Shown here: one piece after another, positions 1 through 8,856 of the stretch | How positions within the stretch are numbered: position 1 is the first letter of the stretch | How the letters are laid out: the number at the start of each line of letters is the position of its first letter | Source: Eubacteriales bacterium | GTDB taxonomy: Bacteria > Bacillota > Clostridia > Tissierellales > GPF-1 | DNA: 64,000 nt | Direction: 5' to 3' | Assembly (NCBI GenBank): GCA_030625815.1 | Contig: DAOUQF010000004.1 | Span: 1-64,000, forward strand | Program-made: the position numbers and the translations under genes | The notes under the pieces: model-generated | Seen by the model: only the letters and a program-made list of their open reading frames with translations | Databases searched by the model: none | Told to the model about the DNA's origin: nothing

Positions 1-1
1 A

Positions 2-679
2 ATATTCTCGCAGGTTCCGTCAAAAGAAATTCAATCGCATCCCTCTTCAAGAGGAACGTCAAACCCGAAACACTACCAGCACTATTCAAAGGAAACCGAG
101 CAATTGCACCTGGCCTTGGGGCTTCAATTCCAACCCCTGACTGAATTGAAGGATCGCATCTATATGTCCATAATCAACAGCTACCTGGGATCAAGCATGA
201 GTTCGCGCCTCTTTCAGGAGTTTCGAGAGGAGCGGGGATGGGTGTATTCGATCTATTCCTATTCGCAATTGTTTCAGCATCATTCCGCCTTCAATATCTA
301 CGCGGGATTCCAGCCGGAACGCACGGAAGAAGTCATTTCCTTGCTGACTGCAATCTTTCAAGATCTTCGCGCAAATGGCATCGATCGCGATTCCATTCAC
401 ACCTTTCAGCGATATTTAAAGGGCACTCTCGCCATCAGCGATGAAAGCCCCACAAGCCGCATGAATTATCTGGGCAGGGCAACCCTCTTTGAGGAACCCC
501 TGTATGATTCAGAAGAGATTTTAGCCGGTGTGGAGGCAGTTGATGAAGAAGAACTCAATGCCTTCTTGATCGCTCTATTGAAACAAGAAGTCAGTGTCGT
601 CACACTCGGTCCCATTAGCGCGGCGCGCGCAGAAGCCCTAGCAATTTCCGTCAAGGGACTCAACGCGAAAGAGGAATAA
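2..679 (+). CDS. M16 family zinc peptidase, C-terminal part (5' end outside window)
   Basis: The reading frame is open from the first bases of the window, so the gene starts upstream and only the C-terminal half is seen. The visible part matches the second domain of M16 (pitrilysin/insulinase-like) peptidases of the bacterial YmfF/YmfH/YmxG type. It has the SSRLFQEFREERGWVYS-like stretch (near base 200), where the conserved Arg and Tyr of M16 C-terminal domains sit. The HxxEH zinc site would be in the missing N-terminal part. The gene lies directly upstream of ftsK, 22 bp away, as M16 genes often do near ftsK/pgsA/recA in Firmicutes. Substrate unknown. Confidence 0.85.
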   Translation: MFSQVPSKEIQSHPSSRGTSNPKHYQHYSKETEQLHLALGLQFQPLTELKDRIYMSIINSYLGSSMSSRLFQEFREERGWVYSIYSYSQLFQHHSAFNIYAGFQPERTEEVISLLTAIFQDLRANGIDRDSIHTFQRYLKGTLAISDESPTSRMNYLGRATLFEEPLYDSEEILAGVEAVDEEELNAFLIALLKQEVSVVTLGPISAARAEALAISVKGLNAKEE

Positions 680-701
680 AAGAAATCATCAGGAGGGAAA
701 C

Positions 702-2909
702 ATGCCAAGACAAAAAAAGAAAAAACAAACTTCAGACCCAAACATTCGAAAACGGCGTGCACAATCGCTGCTCTTATTTTCAATTGGTGTGGTCTTGCTG
801 TTGGGACTCTTAAACCTTTCCACCGGTTTTATTACCGATCGCCTCTTATGGGGATTTCAATGGCTGTTTGGAAAATCAGCCGGGATTCTGGCCGCTCTTT
901 TCTTCTTCTTTTCCTTTCAGGTACTGAAAGGGGAAGAGCTGAAAATACGCGATGTGCTGGATTTCACCATCTTATTTTTGCTCGCTATCACCCTGGTTGA
1001 ATTGCTGGCAAGTCCTTCTGGAAGTTTGCAGGACACCTATTCCGTCATGCTGAATGGCCGCACCGAAGATCTGCGCGTTCATCTGGTTTCTGCCGGCGGT
1101 GCGATTGGACTCTCCCTTGCATACCTGATGGTGGCTGCCATTGGCCGAATGGCAAGTTTTGTCATTTTATTGGCCACAGTCAGCTTTTACCTGATTCATC
1201 TTCTATTCACCGATGAATTGAAAAATCAATTTGCCGCCTATCAGGCGAAACGCAAGGAAGAACGGAAAACAAAAAAAACGGAAGCCATTGAGAAATCGAT
1301 TCGCAAAAAAACAGTACGAAAACCAAAAAAAATGATCGAACCAATCGAGGCCGCAGCTGTGAAACCGGAGAGTAAAAACAAACCGATCCCGGTACCCAAG
1401 CCCGTGAAAAAAAGAACAGCGGAACCGCCGAAAGAAATGGTCATTCCTAAGAAGGATCATTCGGGCTATCAACGGCCAGGCTTTGATCTTTTGAAGCGCG
1501 GCAATCAAAACCCCGCCCGCGGCAATATGCACGCCCAGGAACAAGGGGAGCAATTGGTGGCGCTACTGCAAAGCTTTGGCGTAGAATCCAAAATTTTGAA
1601 TATCAGCTATGGCCCATCCATTACGCGATTTGAATTGCAGCCGGCTCCCGGTGTGAAAATCAGCCGCATCAAAAATCTGTCGGACGATATTGCCTTGGGC
1701 ATGGCCAGCGCGGATGTGCGCATTGAAGCGCCGATTCCCGGAAAAAAAGCCATCGGCATCGAGGTGCCAAATGAGAAAAAACAAATGGTTCTCTTTCGAG
1801 AGGTGATCGAAACCACGCAGTTTCAAAATTCCGATTCCAATTTGACTATCGGCCTGGGCAAAACCATCGCCGGAAAGCCATTGATCGCGGATATTGAAAA
1901 AATGCCTCATCTCTTGATAGCCGGCGCAACGGGTTCAGGCAAGAGCGTCTGCGTCAACACCATTATCTGCAGCATCCTCTATAAGGCTTCGCCCGAGGAG
2001 GTCAAGCTGCTTTTAATCGATCCGAAGATGGTGGAGCTCTCTTCCTATAATCAGATCCCGCATCTTTTGATCCCCGTCGTTGTGGATCCTAAGAAAGCGG
2101 CTTCAGCCTTGCATTGGGCAGTGGGAGAGATGACCAAACGCTATAAATTGTTCTCCGAGGAGCGGGTGCGTAACTATCGTGCCTACAACGAGAAGATGGC
2201 AGATCGGGAGGGTGTGCAAACCCTGCCTCAAATCGTCATTATTATCGATGAATTAGCGGACCTGATGATGACATCCCCCGGCGAGGTGGAAGACAGCATC
2301 TGTCGATTGGCGCAAATGGCGCGTGCGGCGGGGATTCACCTGATTGTCGCAACGCAGCGGCCATCCGTCGACGTCATCACCGGTTTGATCAAAGCCAATA
2401 TTCCTTCTCGAATTTCCTTCGCCGTCAGCTCGCAGGTCGATTCTCGAACGATTCTGGATATGGCCGGTGCGGAAAAATTGTTGGGAAAAGGGGATATGCT
2501 TTTTTACCCGGTCGGTGCATCGAAACCCATTCGCACCCAGGGTGCTTTTATCTCCGAAGAAGAAGTCAATCGACTGGTTCAGTCCCTGGCAAAACCGGCT
2601 GAGTTTCAAGAAGAGCTCGTGCAGGAGTTGGAAAAGCCGAAAATTGATTCCTCTCAGGACTCCCTCGATTCGCTCTATGAAACCGCCTTGCAATTGGTTA
2701 TTGACGAGCAACGGGCTTCAACTTCATTGATTCAACGAAGACTGAAGGTGGGCTATGCCCGTGCCGGACGAATTATCGATCAATTGGAAGAAAACGGAAT
2801 GATCAGCGGGCACCAGGGCAGTAAGGCTCGATCCGTGCTCGTAGATGCCGATTACATCAATCGGCTAGATGAAAAGGAGGATTCTGTTGCTACCCGTACA
2901 GAAAATTAG
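702..2909 (+). CDS. ftsK: DNA translocase FtsK/SpoIIIE family
   Basis: 735-aa membrane-anchored ATPase that pumps chromosomal DNA toward the terminus during division. Residues about 20-170 hold four to five hydrophobic segments. A Lys/Pro-rich linker (about 175-255) joins them to the motor domain. Walker A GATGSGKS lies near residue 407 and the Walker B-like VIIIDELADLMM near 511. The C-terminal winged-helix gamma domain (about 650-725) should read polar guide sequences. The start is ATG 702, preceded by AGGAGGG. The family covers both vegetative FtsK/SftA and sporulation SpoIIIE. Since sporulation genes look absent around here, a vegetative role is inferred. Confidence 0.95.
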   Translation: MPRQKKKKQTSDPNIRKRRAQSLLLFSIGVVLLLGLLNLSTGFITDRLLWGFQWLFGKSAGILAALFFFFSFQVLKGEELKIRDVLDFTILFLLAITLVELLASPSGSLQDTYSVMLNGRTEDLRVHLVSAGGAIGLSLAYLMVAAIGRMASFVILLATVSFYLIHLLFTDELKNQFAAYQAKRKEERKTKKTEAIEKSIRKKTVRKPKKMIEPIEAAAVKPESKNKPIPVPKPVKKRTAEPPKEMVIPKKDHSGYQRPGFDLLKRGNQNPARGNMHAQEQGEQLVALLQSFGVESKILNISYGPSITRFELQPAPGVKISRIKNLSDDIALGMASADVRIEAPIPGKKAIGIEVPNEKKQMVLFREVIETTQFQNSDSNLTIGLGKTIAGKPLIADIEKMPHLLIAGATGSGKSVCVNTIICSILYKASPEEVKLLLIDPKMVELSSYNQIPHLLIPVVVDPKKAASALHWAVGEMTKRYKLFSEERVRNYRAYNEKMADREGVQTLPQIVIIIDELADLMMTSPGEVEDSICRLAQMARAAGIHLIVATQRPSVDVITGLIKANIPSRISFAVSSQVDSRTILDMAGAEKLLGKGDMLFYPVGASKPIRTQGAFISEEEVNRLVQSLAKPAEFQEELVQELEKPKIDSSQDSLDSLYETALQLVIDEQRASTSLIQRRLKVGYARAGRIIDQLEENGMISGHQGSKARSVLVDADYINRLDEKEDSVATRTEN

Positions 2910-3939
2910 TATTTCAGAATTGTTGCAGAATCAGGATGACTATGTCATTGTCGATGTGCGAACAACCCATGAATTTTTAGAAGACCATATTCCCGGTGCC
3001 ATCTCGATGCCGATCTTAACCGATGAAGAGCATCATGAGGTGGGCACCATCTTCAAACAGGTCTCCCGGGAGACTGCAAAGGAAAAAGGCTTGGTCTATG
3101 CCGCGCCCAAATTATTGGATTTCTATCGTTATGCCCGCGGAGTTGTCAAATCCGGAAAACGGATTTGCTTTCAATGCTTCCGAGGGGGAATGAGAAGTCA
3201 ATCCATCGCTACTGTCGTCACCATGATGAACCTTCCCGCCTATGTATTAGAGGGCGGCTACAAGGGCTTTCGGCAAGAGGTCAATCGATTCTTCGAATCG
3301 CCCATGCCGTTTCATCTCTTGGTACTGCACGGCTATACCGGCGTTGGAAAAAGCCTGGCTTTGGAACAACTGGAAAAGAAAAACGAACCGATTATTCATC
3401 TGGAGCGATTGGCCAAAAACTCCGGATCCGTTTACGGCAATGTATTTTACAACGATCAAACCATTACCCAAAAGAATTTTGAATCCATGCTCTATGCACA
3501 GATTCAAGCAAATCTTAAAGCGGGAAAAGACTATGCCTGGATCGAAAGCGAAGGAAAGCGGGTTGGAAAGGTTGTACTGCCGCCCGTCTTTTATCAAACC
3601 AGCGAAAAAGGCATCCATATTCGATTGAAAACCAGTCGCGGCCAGCGGGTGAAAAATCTCTATCGCGACTACTCCATGGGGGGAAGGGCCGATGTTTTAA
3701 TTGCGGCCACCAATCGATTGCGCAAACGCCTCGGCCATGCGCGTTGCGATAAAATCCTTGCGGCCATTGAAGCCGACAACCTGGATTTCGCCATCGAAGA
3801 GCTATTGGTTTACTATTATGATCCCCTTTATGAACACACCTTAGACTGGCCCTACGCCACAACCATTTTCTACGAGAAGCCGGAAACCTTGTCCCTTCTC
3901 TTGATGGAATGGCGAAAGGCACAAAAGGAGAAGAAATGA
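2887..3939 (+). CDS. mnmH: tRNA 2-selenouridine synthase (SelU/MnmH)
   Basis: Converts 2-thiouridine at wobble U34 of tRNAs for Lys, Glu and Gln to 2-selenouridine through a geranylated intermediate, with selenophosphate as donor. A rhodanese domain spans residues 1-125 with the essential Cys in FQCFRGGMRS. From this start it falls at residue 97, the same number as the catalytic Cys in E. coli. A P-loop domain follows with GYTGVGKS near 149. A longer frame begins at ATG 2869, but the Shine-Dalgarno AAGGAGG (2874-2880) lies inside it and points to TTG 2887. That gives 350 aa and a 23-bp overlap with ftsK. The gene implies a selenophosphate synthetase (selD) elsewhere in the genome. Confidence 0.92.
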   Translation: MLPVQKISISELLQNQDDYVIVDVRTTHEFLEDHIPGAISMPILTDEEHHEVGTIFKQVSRETAKEKGLVYAAPKLLDFYRYARGVVKSGKRICFQCFRGGMRSQSIATVVTMMNLPAYVLEGGYKGFRQEVNRFFESPMPFHLLVLHGYTGVGKSLALEQLEKKNEPIIHLERLAKNSGSVYGNVFYNDQTITQKNFESMLYAQIQANLKAGKDYAWIESEGKRVGKVVLPPVFYQTSEKGIHIRLKTSRGQRVKNLYRDYSMGGRADVLIAATNRLRKRLGHARCDKILAAIEADNLDFAIEELLVYYYDPLYEHTLDWPYATTIFYEKPETLSLLLMEWRKAQKEKK

Positions 3940-5255
3940 GCGAGTATTTTTATATAGAAACCTTGGGTTGCTCTAAAAACGAAGTCGACAGCCAGCAAAT
4001 CGCAGGCTATCTAACCCAAGCGGGGTATCCGCTAACGACCGACCCAACCCAGGCCAGCTTTATCATTGTCAACACCTGCACCTTTATTCTGGATGCCAAG
4101 GAAGATTCCATTGCGGCAATCCTTGAACTGGCCGATCTTAAAACCCAGGGAAAGGCGAAACGTCTGATCGTCGCCGGCTGCTTAAGCCAACGATACGGAC
4201 AGGAGCTTCTGAATGAATTGCCGGAGATCGACGGTTTGATCGGAACAGGGAATTTGCAGAAAATTGTCGAGGCGATCGAGGCCCCTGGACCCTTTCTTGA
4301 TCTGAACGAGCTGAACAGCCCCTATTGCGAAGATATTCTTCGCGTCTTGCCCGAAAAACGAACAACCCGATACGTAAAAATCGCAGAAGGGTGCAACAAG
4401 AATTGCAGCTATTGCATTATTCCCTCGATTCGCGGGAATCTGCGCAGCCGCTCCATCGAATCGATTCAAGCCGAAGTGGAAGCCTTGGTGATTGATGGCG
4501 CCAAGGAAATTATTCTAATCGCTCAAGACACCACCCGTTTTGGCGCCGATTGGGCAGGAAGTCCTCAACTGGATCGCTTGCTTCAGACCCTTGACGAAAT
4601 CGGCGGTGATTTTTGGATTCGTGTTTTTTATATGTATCCTGAAGGGCTTGACGATAAAACCCTATCGGTTTTTCAGCATGCAAAGCATCTATTGCCGTAT
4701 TTTGATCTACCGCTTCAGCATGCCAACGACAAGGTCCTCAGCGAGATGAACCGCGCCTCGACTCAAGCGGGGATTGAAACCTTGGTGACGAAAATCCGCA
4801 CCATGATTCCCGAGGCCATCATCCGCACCACCTTTATTGTTGGATTCCCCGGTGAGTCGGAAGCGGAATTCCAGGAGCTGGTTGATTTCTTGCAACGGGT
4901 TCCCCTGGATAAAGTTGGAGTTTTTCCCTATTCTGCGGAAGAGGGAACTGCTGCGGCAACCCGAACCGATCAAATCCCCGAAGCAATCAAATTGAAGCGG
5001 AAAGAACAATTGATGCGAACGCAAATGCAGGTTTCTTCCAACTCTCTGACCCGATGGGTAGGGAGAGAGATGACAGCCTTGATCGAAGAAATCGATGCGG
5101 ACGAAAAACTCATGATCGGTCGAACCTGGATTGACGCGCCGGAAATTGACGGGATCGTAGTTCTTCCCATGGATCGCCATGTTTCCATTGGCGACTGGGT
5201 GCGTATTCGCATTGCCGATACAAATGAATATGATTTGAGAGGAGAAGTGCTATGA
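3936..5255 (+). CDS. rimO: ribosomal protein S12 methylthiotransferase RimO
   Basis: Radical-SAM methylthiotransferase that modifies a conserved aspartate of ribosomal protein S12. The N-terminal UPF0004 domain has the three auxiliary-cluster cysteines at about residues 12, 48 and 82 (TLGCSKNE, NTCTF, GCLSQRY). The radical-SAM cluster is CNKNCSYC at about 153-160, and a TRAM domain closes the protein. TLGCSKN and its placement before pgsA favour RimO over MiaB, which has its own gene at 17497. ATG 3936 is chosen because AAAGGAGAAGAA precedes it and it overlaps the mnmH stop as ATGA. The upstream in-frame ATG 3909 has no such site. Confidence 0.93.
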   Translation: MSEYFYIETLGCSKNEVDSQQIAGYLTQAGYPLTTDPTQASFIIVNTCTFILDAKEDSIAAILELADLKTQGKAKRLIVAGCLSQRYGQELLNELPEIDGLIGTGNLQKIVEAIEAPGPFLDLNELNSPYCEDILRVLPEKRTTRYVKIAEGCNKNCSYCIIPSIRGNLRSRSIESIQAEVEALVIDGAKEIILIAQDTTRFGADWAGSPQLDRLLQTLDEIGGDFWIRVFYMYPEGLDDKTLSVFQHAKHLLPYFDLPLQHANDKVLSEMNRASTQAGIETLVTKIRTMIPEAIIRTTFIVGFPGESEAEFQELVDFLQRVPLDKVGVFPYSAEEGTAAATRTDQIPEAIKLKRKEQLMRTQMQVSSNSLTRWVGREMTALIEEIDADEKLMIGRTWIDAPEIDGIVVLPMDRHVSIGDWVRIRIADTNEYDLRGEVL

Positions 5256-5785
5256 ATTTACCAAACAAACTCACCATTGTCAGGATTTTAATGATTCCCG
5301 TCTTTATGTTCTTATTGTTGTATGACTCTCAATCCTATCAAACCTGGGCGGCCATCGTCTTTATTATCGCCAGTTTGACAGACACCTTGGATGGATATAT
5401 TGCAAGAAAATATAATCTGGTCACAAATTTCGGCAAATTTATGGATCCTTTAGCCGACAAATTATTGGTAACCTCCGCGTTCCTTTGCTTTATGGAAATA
5501 GGCATCCTTCCCGCATGGTTCGTCATGGTAATTCTGACTCGGGAATTTGCCATCACCGGCATTCGTACCCTGGCAGCCAAAGAAGGGATCGTAATCGCCG
5601 CCAGCAAGTGGGGAAAATTAAAAACGATCAGTCAAATGACGGCGATTGTTGTCGTATTGTTCAACAATTTGTCCCTCAGCTTCCCCTTGGATCAAATCTT
5701 GCTCTATATTGCCCTGGGACTCACCATCATTTCCGGTGCCGACTATGTCGTGAAAAATACAAAACTCTTTAAAAATGTCAATTGA
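5252..5785 (+). CDS. pgsA: CDP-diacylglycerol-glycerol-3-phosphate phosphatidyltransferase
   Basis: Membrane enzyme that makes phosphatidylglycerol phosphate from CDP-diacylglycerol, the committed step to phosphatidylglycerol and cardiolipin. The 177-aa protein has several hydrophobic helices. The complete CDP-alcohol phosphatidyltransferase signature D-x2-D-G-x2-A-R-x8-G-x3-D-x3-D begins near residue 44. Its start overlaps the rimO stop by 4 bp (ATGA), so the two are probably translationally coupled. The order rimO-pgsA-recA is common in Firmicutes. Here the cinA gene often found between pgsA and recA is absent. Confidence 0.93.
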   Translation: MNLPNKLTIVRILMIPVFMFLLLYDSQSYQTWAAIVFIIASLTDTLDGYIARKYNLVTNFGKFMDPLADKLLVTSAFLCFMEIGILPAWFVMVILTREFAITGIRTLAAKEGIVIAASKWGKLKTISQMTAIVVVLFNNLSLSFPLDQILLYIALGLTIISGADYVVKNTKLFKNVN

Positions 5786-5787
5786 TG

Positions 5788-5816
5788 TTGACGAAAGGGA
5801 ACGTTTGTACTAAAAT
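5788..5816 (+). promoter_or_regulatory. recA promoter
   Basis: TTGACG (5788-5793), a 17-bp spacer and TAAAAT (5811-5816) form a near-consensus sigma-A promoter starting just after pgsA. The predicted start of transcription (about 5823) falls on the LexA box. Confidence 0.75.
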
Positions 5817-5822
5817 GAAATC

Positions 5823-5836
5823 AGAACAATTGTTCG
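5823..5836 (+). promoter_or_regulatory. LexA (SOS) box of recA
   Basis: AGAACAATTGTTCG matches the Gram-positive LexA consensus CGAAC-N4-GTTCG at all but the first base. It covers the predicted transcription start, where bound LexA would block the promoter. Confidence 0.85.
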
Positions 5837-5855
5837 AATAAGGATGGTGACTTTC

Positions 5856-6863
5856 ATGAGCAGAGAAAAAGCATTAGAAATGGCATTGAGTCAGATTGAA
5901 AAACAATATGGGAAAGGCGCGGTTATGCGGTTAGGCGAAAGCGCCCATATCAAGATGGAATCCATCTCGACGGGATCCCTGCAATTGGATTTGGCCTTGG
6001 GAATCGGCGGACTGCCAAAGGGACGAATTGTAGAAATCTACGGGCCTGAATCTTCCGGAAAAACAACCGTAGCGCTGCATTGTATCGCTGAAGCGCAAAA
6101 AGCCGGTGGAAACGCCGCCTTTATCGATGCGGAGCATGCCTTGGATCCGCTCTATGCGGAAAAATTGGGTGTTGATATTGAAAATCTCATCGTCGCTCAA
6201 CCGGACACAGGGGAGCAAGCCCTTGAGATCGCTGAAGCGCTCGTACGAAGCGGCGCGATCGACATTCTGGTTATCGATTCCGTAGCGGCCTTGGTTCCGA
6301 AAGCGGAAATTGATGGAGAAATGGGTGATAGCCATATGGGCCTGCAAGCTCGCTTGATGTCTCAAGCCCTGAGAAAATTGGCTGGCTCCATTAAAAAATC
6401 CAATACCATCGCAGTCTTTATCAATCAATTGCGTGAAAAAATTGGCGTCATGTTCGGGAATCCCGAAACGACAACCGGCGGTCGGGCACTCAAATTCTAT
6501 GCCTCCGTCCGCCTCGACATTCGACGCATTGAAGCCATCAAGAGCGGCGATGAATTCATTGGAAACCGAACCCGTGTCAAGGTTGTGAAAAACAAGGTTG
6601 CGCCTCCCTTCAAAAAGGTTGAATTCGATATCATTTACGGAAAAGGGATTTCCAGATCCGGAGATGTTTTAGACCTCTCTGTGGCAGAGGGGTATGTGCG
6701 CAAATCGGGATCATGGTTTAGCTACGGTGATGAAAAATTGGGGCAGGGTCGCAACAACGCCCGCGATTATTTGGAATCTCATTCCGGTCTGATGGAAGAA
6801 TTGGATCGAAAAATTCGAATCAAATATGAATTGATTGAACCGACAGAGGCTGAAAAAGAGTAG
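5856..6863 (+). CDS. recA: recombinase RecA
   Basis: DNA-dependent ATPase that forms filaments on single-stranded DNA, performs strand exchange and triggers LexA self-cleavage. The 335-aa protein is the usual length. Walker A GPESSGKT lies at about 63-70, and the loop L2 region contains [17 protein letters not shown] near 205-220. ATG 5856 is chosen because its product begins [11 protein letters not shown] like other RecA proteins and GGTGA sits at proper distance. In-frame ATG 5844 is too close to AAGG. A LexA box lies 20 bp upstream. There is no intein or insertion. Confidence 0.97.
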   Translation: MSREKALEMALSQIEKQYGKGAVMRLGESAHIKMESISTGSLQLDLALGIGGLPKGRIVEIYGPESSGKTTVALHCIAEAQKAGGNAAFIDAEHALDPLYAEKLGVDIENLIVAQPDTGEQALEIAEALVRSGAIDILVIDSVAALVPKAEIDGEMGDSHMGLQARLMSQALRKLAGSIKKSNTIAVFINQLREKIGVMFGNPETTTGGRALKFYASVRLDIRRIEAIKSGDEFIGNRTRVKVVKNKVAPPFKKVEFDIIYGKGISRSGDVLDLSVAEGYVRKSGSWFSYGDEKLGQGRNNARDYLESHSGLMEELDRKIRIKYELIEPTEAEKE

Positions 6864-6885
6864 GGATTCCCTGCTCTTTTTTTTT
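6858..6885 (+). terminator. recA intrinsic terminator
   Basis: An 8-bp stem (GAGTAGGG/CCCTGCTC, one G-U pair) with a 3-nt loop is followed by nine T. The left arm includes the recA stop codon. Confidence 0.8.
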
Positions 6886-6902
6886 CTAACCCTTTGTCAA
6901 TC

Positions 6903-6931
6903 TTGACACTCAAATTGATTAGTAATAAAAT
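6903..6931 (+). promoter_or_regulatory. rny promoter
   Basis: TTGACA (6903-6908), 17-bp spacer, TAAAAT (6926-6931). Transcription should begin near 6938. The in-frame ATG at 6930 therefore lies within the -10 element and cannot be the start of rny. Confidence 0.8.
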
Positions 6932-6974
6932 GTATAAGATACAACAATTTGATAACGACAGGGAGGTGAAGACA

Positions 6975-8510
6975 ATCGATAATTCAATTTTTATTGCAGT
7001 AGGTACAGGCGCCGCATCATTGCTGGCTGGATATATGATTCGAAAGAAAATAGCAGAATCAAAAATCACCTCAGCAGAGGATGAGGCGAAAAGGATTATA
7101 GATGAAAGCAGACGAACAGGGGAAACCTTAAAGAAGGAAGTCCTCATTGAAGGGAAAGAGGAAATTCAAAAGATGCGCTCTTCAGCGGAGGCTGAAAGCA
7201 AAGAGCGGAGAAATGAACTTCAATCTCTCGAAAAGCGTCTGATTAACAAAGAATCAATCCTGGACAGAAAAGCAGAGAATCTCGAACGAAAAGATGAAGG
7301 CTTGTCGAAGAAAGTCAGAAAAATCGACAACCGAGAAAATGAAATCGAAAAACTCTACCACGAACAAAAAGAAGAGTTGGAACGAGTCGCGGGCTTAACC
7401 GGAAATCAGGCCAAGCAAATTCTTTTGGACGATTTGGAAAAAGAGATTGTCCACGAATCCGCGAAAATCATCAAAGACAACGAAGCAAAAACAAAAATGG
7501 AATCAGAAAAAAAAGCACGAAACATTATCACGTACGCCATTCAAAAATGTTCAACCGATCATGTGGCGGAATCAACGGTATCTGTTGTAGCGCTTCCTTC
7601 GGATGAAATGAAGGGACGAATCATTGGCCGAGAGGGACGAAACATCCGAACCCTTGAAACCCTGACTGGTGTCGATCTGATCATCGATGACACACCAGAA
7701 GCAGTGATCTTGTCAAGCTTCGATCCGGTCCGACGAGAAATCGCGCGATCCGCTTTAGAAAAACTAATCGCGGACGGTCGAATTCATCCGGCTCGAATTG
7801 AGGAAATGGTCAACAAGGCAAAAAAAGAATTGGAAGCGCAATTGCTCGAATTTGGCGAACAGGCTACCTTCGACGCAAACATTCATGGCGTTCATCCGGA
7901 ACTGATCAAACTTTTGGGCCGCTTGAACTTCCGAACAAGCTATGGACAAAACGTTTTGAAGCACTCCATTGAGGTTGCCTATTTGGCGGGAACCATGGCG
8001 GCAGAACTTGGCGCCGACGTACGAATTGCAAAACGGGCCGGACTCTTGCATGACATTGGCAAAGCCGTCGATCATGAAATTGAGGGAACTCATATTGAGA
8101 TCGGTATCGACCTTTGTAAAAAGTACAAGGAAAACGCAAAGGTTCTTCATGCAATTGCAGCACATCACGGCGATATTGAGCCGCAAACCATTGAAGCAAT
8201 TTTGGTTCAAGCAGCCGATGCAATTTCTGCTGCACGACCAGGTGCCAGAAGAGAGACCCTGGAAACCTATATCAAGCGTCTCGAAAAACTGGAAGAAATT
8301 TCGAACTCCTTTGATGGGGTCGATAAGTCTTTCGCAATTCAGGCGGGTCGTGAAATTCGCATCATGGTGAACTCCGATTTAGTCAATGACGATCAGATTA
8401 TCCATATGTCTCGCGATATTGTCAAGCGCATCGAAGATGAATTGGAATATCCCGGACAAATCAAAGTGAATGTTATCCGTGAAACACGGGCAATTGAATA
8501 CGCAAAATAA
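6975..8510 (+). CDS. rny: ribonuclease Y
   Basis: Membrane-tethered endoribonuclease that starts bulk mRNA decay. In order it has one N-terminal transmembrane helix, a long Glu/Lys-rich coiled coil (about 25-190), a KH domain with the [13 protein letters not shown] loop, and an HD domain with HSIEVAYL and LLHDIGK. The start is uncertain. A perfect Shine-Dalgarno GGAGGTGA lies at 6962-6969, but the first codon at normal spacing is ATC 6975, which gives 511 aa beginning [11 protein letters not shown] 6966 is also in frame but lies inside the Shine-Dalgarno. The next ATG would remove most of the membrane helix. Non-AUG initiation is inferred. Confidence 0.9.
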   Translation: MDNSIFIAVGTGAASLLAGYMIRKKIAESKITSAEDEAKRIIDESRRTGETLKKEVLIEGKEEIQKMRSSAEAESKERRNELQSLEKRLINKESILDRKAENLERKDEGLSKKVRKIDNRENEIEKLYHEQKEELERVAGLTGNQAKQILLDDLEKEIVHESAKIIKDNEAKTKMESEKKARNIITYAIQKCSTDHVAESTVSVVALPSDEMKGRIIGREGRNIRTLETLTGVDLIIDDTPEAVILSSFDPVRREIARSALEKLIADGRIHPARIEEMVNKAKKELEAQLLEFGEQATFDANIHGVHPELIKLLGRLNFRTSYGQNVLKHSIEVAYLAGTMAAELGADVRIAKRAGLLHDIGKAVDHEIEGTHIEIGIDLCKKYKENAKVLHAIAAHHGDIEPQTIEAILVQAADAISAARPGARRETLETYIKRLEKLEEISNSFDGVDKSFAIQAGREIRIMVNSDLVNDDQIIHMSRDIVKRIEDELEYPGQIKVNVIRETRAIEYAK

Positions 8511-8511
8511 G

Positions 8512-8540
8512 GATAAGTCTTCGGACTTATCTTTTTTTTT
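8512..8540 (+). terminator. rny intrinsic terminator
   Basis: GATAAGTC and GACTTATC pair perfectly around a stable TTCG tetraloop, followed by nine T, directly after the rny stop. Confidence 0.92.
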
Positions 8541-8601
8541 GCAAGTTTATGCAATTAAACTTTCATTTTTATTATTAAATTGTAATATAATGAAATTTAA
8601 A

Positions 8602-8630
8602 TTGCATAACCAAAGTGTAAATGGTATTAT
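8602..8630 (+). promoter_or_regulatory. korDABC promoter candidate
   Basis: TTGCAT (8602-8607), 17-bp spacer, TATTAT (8625-8630), 20 bp before the ribosome binding site of the first gene. A second TATAAT at 8586-8591 lacks a good -35. The AT-rich gap 8541-8658 holds nothing else recognisable. Confidence 0.55.
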
Positions 8631-8658
8631 AAAGGCGACAAAACAGAGGAGGGTACAC

Positions 8659-8856
8659 ATGGCCAACAAGAACGTTCATTTACGAATCAATCCATCCTGG
8701 TGCAAGGGTTGCGGTATTTGTGTCGCTTTTTGCCCGAAAGGCGTTCTATCCATCGTTGAGGAAAAGGTTTCCATTACAGATGAAGAACTTTGCATTCGCT
8801 GCGGGCTATGTGAACAACGTTGCCCCGACTACGCGATCTATTTAGAGGAGGACTAA
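8659..8856 (+). CDS. korD: 2-oxoacid:ferredoxin oxidoreductase delta subunit (2x[4Fe-4S] ferredoxin)
   Basis: 65-aa ferredoxin-like subunit with two CxxCxxCxxxC motifs (CKGCGICVAFC and CIRCGLCEQRC). It should carry two [4Fe-4S] clusters that pass electrons from the TPP centre to free ferredoxin. ATG 8659 is used because AGAGGAGGG lies 5 bp before it. The frame continues further upstream without a ribosome binding site. It is the first gene of a four-subunit operon in the order D-A-B-C. Confidence 0.88.
   Translation: MANKNVHLRINPSWCKGCGICVAFCPKGVLSIVEEKVSITDEELCIRCGLCEQRCPDYAIYLEED

Noticed and set aside
6894-6974. Longer rny coding start at TTG 6894 or ATG 6930
   Set aside because: Both lie upstream of the predicted transcription start; ATG 6930 is part of the -10 box.
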